A DNA stretch of 64,000 nucleotides from NCBI RefSeq assembly GCF_021654135.1, contig NZ_JAKGSD010000017.1, positions 39,706 through 103,705 of the forward strand. The letters are read 5' to 3'. The notes under the pieces were generated by a model. It worked only from the letters and a program-made list of their open reading frames with translations. It was not told the DNA's origin and did not search any database. Below are positions 63,828 to 64,000 of the stretch, piece after piece (the first letter of the stretch is position 1; each line of letters begins with the position of its first letter). The translations under genes and the position numbers were made by a program. Source of the stretch: Amycolatopsis tucumanensis (lineage in GTDB: Bacteria; Actinomycetota; Actinomycetes; Mycobacteriales; Pseudonocardiaceae).

Positions 63828-64000
63828 TAGCCCTCCACCGGCACGCGCGCCTCCTCGAACAGGAACGGGCCCTCCTGCGGCACCGGCTTCGCCACGACGG
63901 GCGCGGTCGGCTCCTTCAGGCTCTCCAGCTGCTCACCGGACAACGCGAACACCACGCGCCCCAGCCCGGACCGCGCCAGCGCGCCCGCGCACATCCCGCA
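63818..64000 (-). CDS. Nucleoside deaminase (cytidine/deoxycytidylate-type), C-terminal part
   Basis: Only the last 60 codons are inside the window; the gene continues to the right of base 64000. The visible part begins CGMCAGALARSGLGRVVFALS, where the second zinc cysteine (MCAGA) and the helix with GLGRVVFALSG of cytidine/guanine deaminases are seen, and ends PVEGYYR. The first zinc histidine and the HAE motif are outside. The first C in view is probably the first Cys of a PCxxC motif. It is convergent with the membrane protein gene. Confidence 0.85.
   Translation of the reverse strand, partial: CGMCAGALARSGLGRVVFALSGEQLESLKEPTAPVVAKPVPQEGPFLFEEARVPVEGYYR

Overview
The window is high-GC DNA (roughly 70 percent) with GTG and TTG starts, leaderless promoters, a conservon, mycothiol-dependent maleylpyruvate isomerase, DUF742, DUF2630 and MAB_1171c-type proteins. 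Together these point to a soil actinomycete, most likely a member of the Pseudonocardiaceae such as Amycolatopsis. The genus is an inference from gene content and style, not from a marker gene. It is chromosomal-type DNA: I see no rRNA, tRNA, transposase, integrase or CRISPR array.

Left part (1-10.2 kb): aromatic-compound genes. A minus-strand operon encodes a VanA-like Rieske oxygenase, a 72-residue unknown protein, a VanB-like reductase and an IclR regulator, all overlapping or nearly so. The end of the IclR gene is duplicated in tandem. A divergent HxlR regulator / carboxymuconolactone decarboxylase-like pair shares a two-site operator. Next come a CoA ligase and an amidohydrolase (coupled), then a large exporter fused to three carboxypeptidase-regulatory-like domains, followed by a coupled protein made of three more such domains.

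Middle left (10.3-24.6 kb): a conservon (cvnA-D) ending in a styrene-monooxygenase-like flavoprotein; a secreted AMIN-like protein; a GC-rich tandem repeat array; an operon of a lipoprotein, an atypical Nramp transporter and two PRC-barrel proteins; an HtrA-like protease; an SDR enzyme; a pterin dehydratase-like protein; a BNR-repeat protein coupled to a MoaD-like protein ending in Gly-Gly; and a polysaccharide deacetylase/glycosyltransferase fusion with a Pro/Thr-rich membrane partner.

Middle right (24.5-42.6 kb): a dihydroflavonol-reductase-like epimerase, a second repeat array, a NarL-type two-component system, an Asp/His-rich secreted protein, an EphD-like hydrolase with a collapsed SDR tail joined by peptide repeats, a single-chain 1,827-residue acyl-CoA carboxylase, a DHFR-like protein, and a complete gentisate cassette (3-hydroxybenzoate 6-hydroxylase, mycothiol-dependent maleylpyruvate isomerase, fumarylpyruvate hydrolase, gentisate dioxygenase) with a divergent IclR gene. 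Then come a RidA protein and an AA10 lytic polysaccharide monooxygenase behind a textbook DasR site.

Right part (42.6-64 kb): a GNAT protein; a VanRS-like two-component system next to a frameshifted D,D-carboxypeptidase gene with matching direct-repeat sites; a TetR-controlled operon of a quinone-oxidoreductase-like protein (C-terminal frameshift), an MHS transporter and a MaoC hydratase; a LysR-linked CoA-transferase / 3-hydroxyacyl-CoA dehydrogenase / acyl-CoA dehydrogenase operon; an FMN reductase; an HpnB-like glycosyltransferase divergent from a fatty-acid desaturase; a cold-shock protein; a Gfo/Idh/MocA - ROK operon; and a regulator / HEIGH metallopeptidase / seven-helix membrane protein trio, which I consider the best candidate for an undescribed sensing system. 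A nucleoside deaminase is cut by the right edge.
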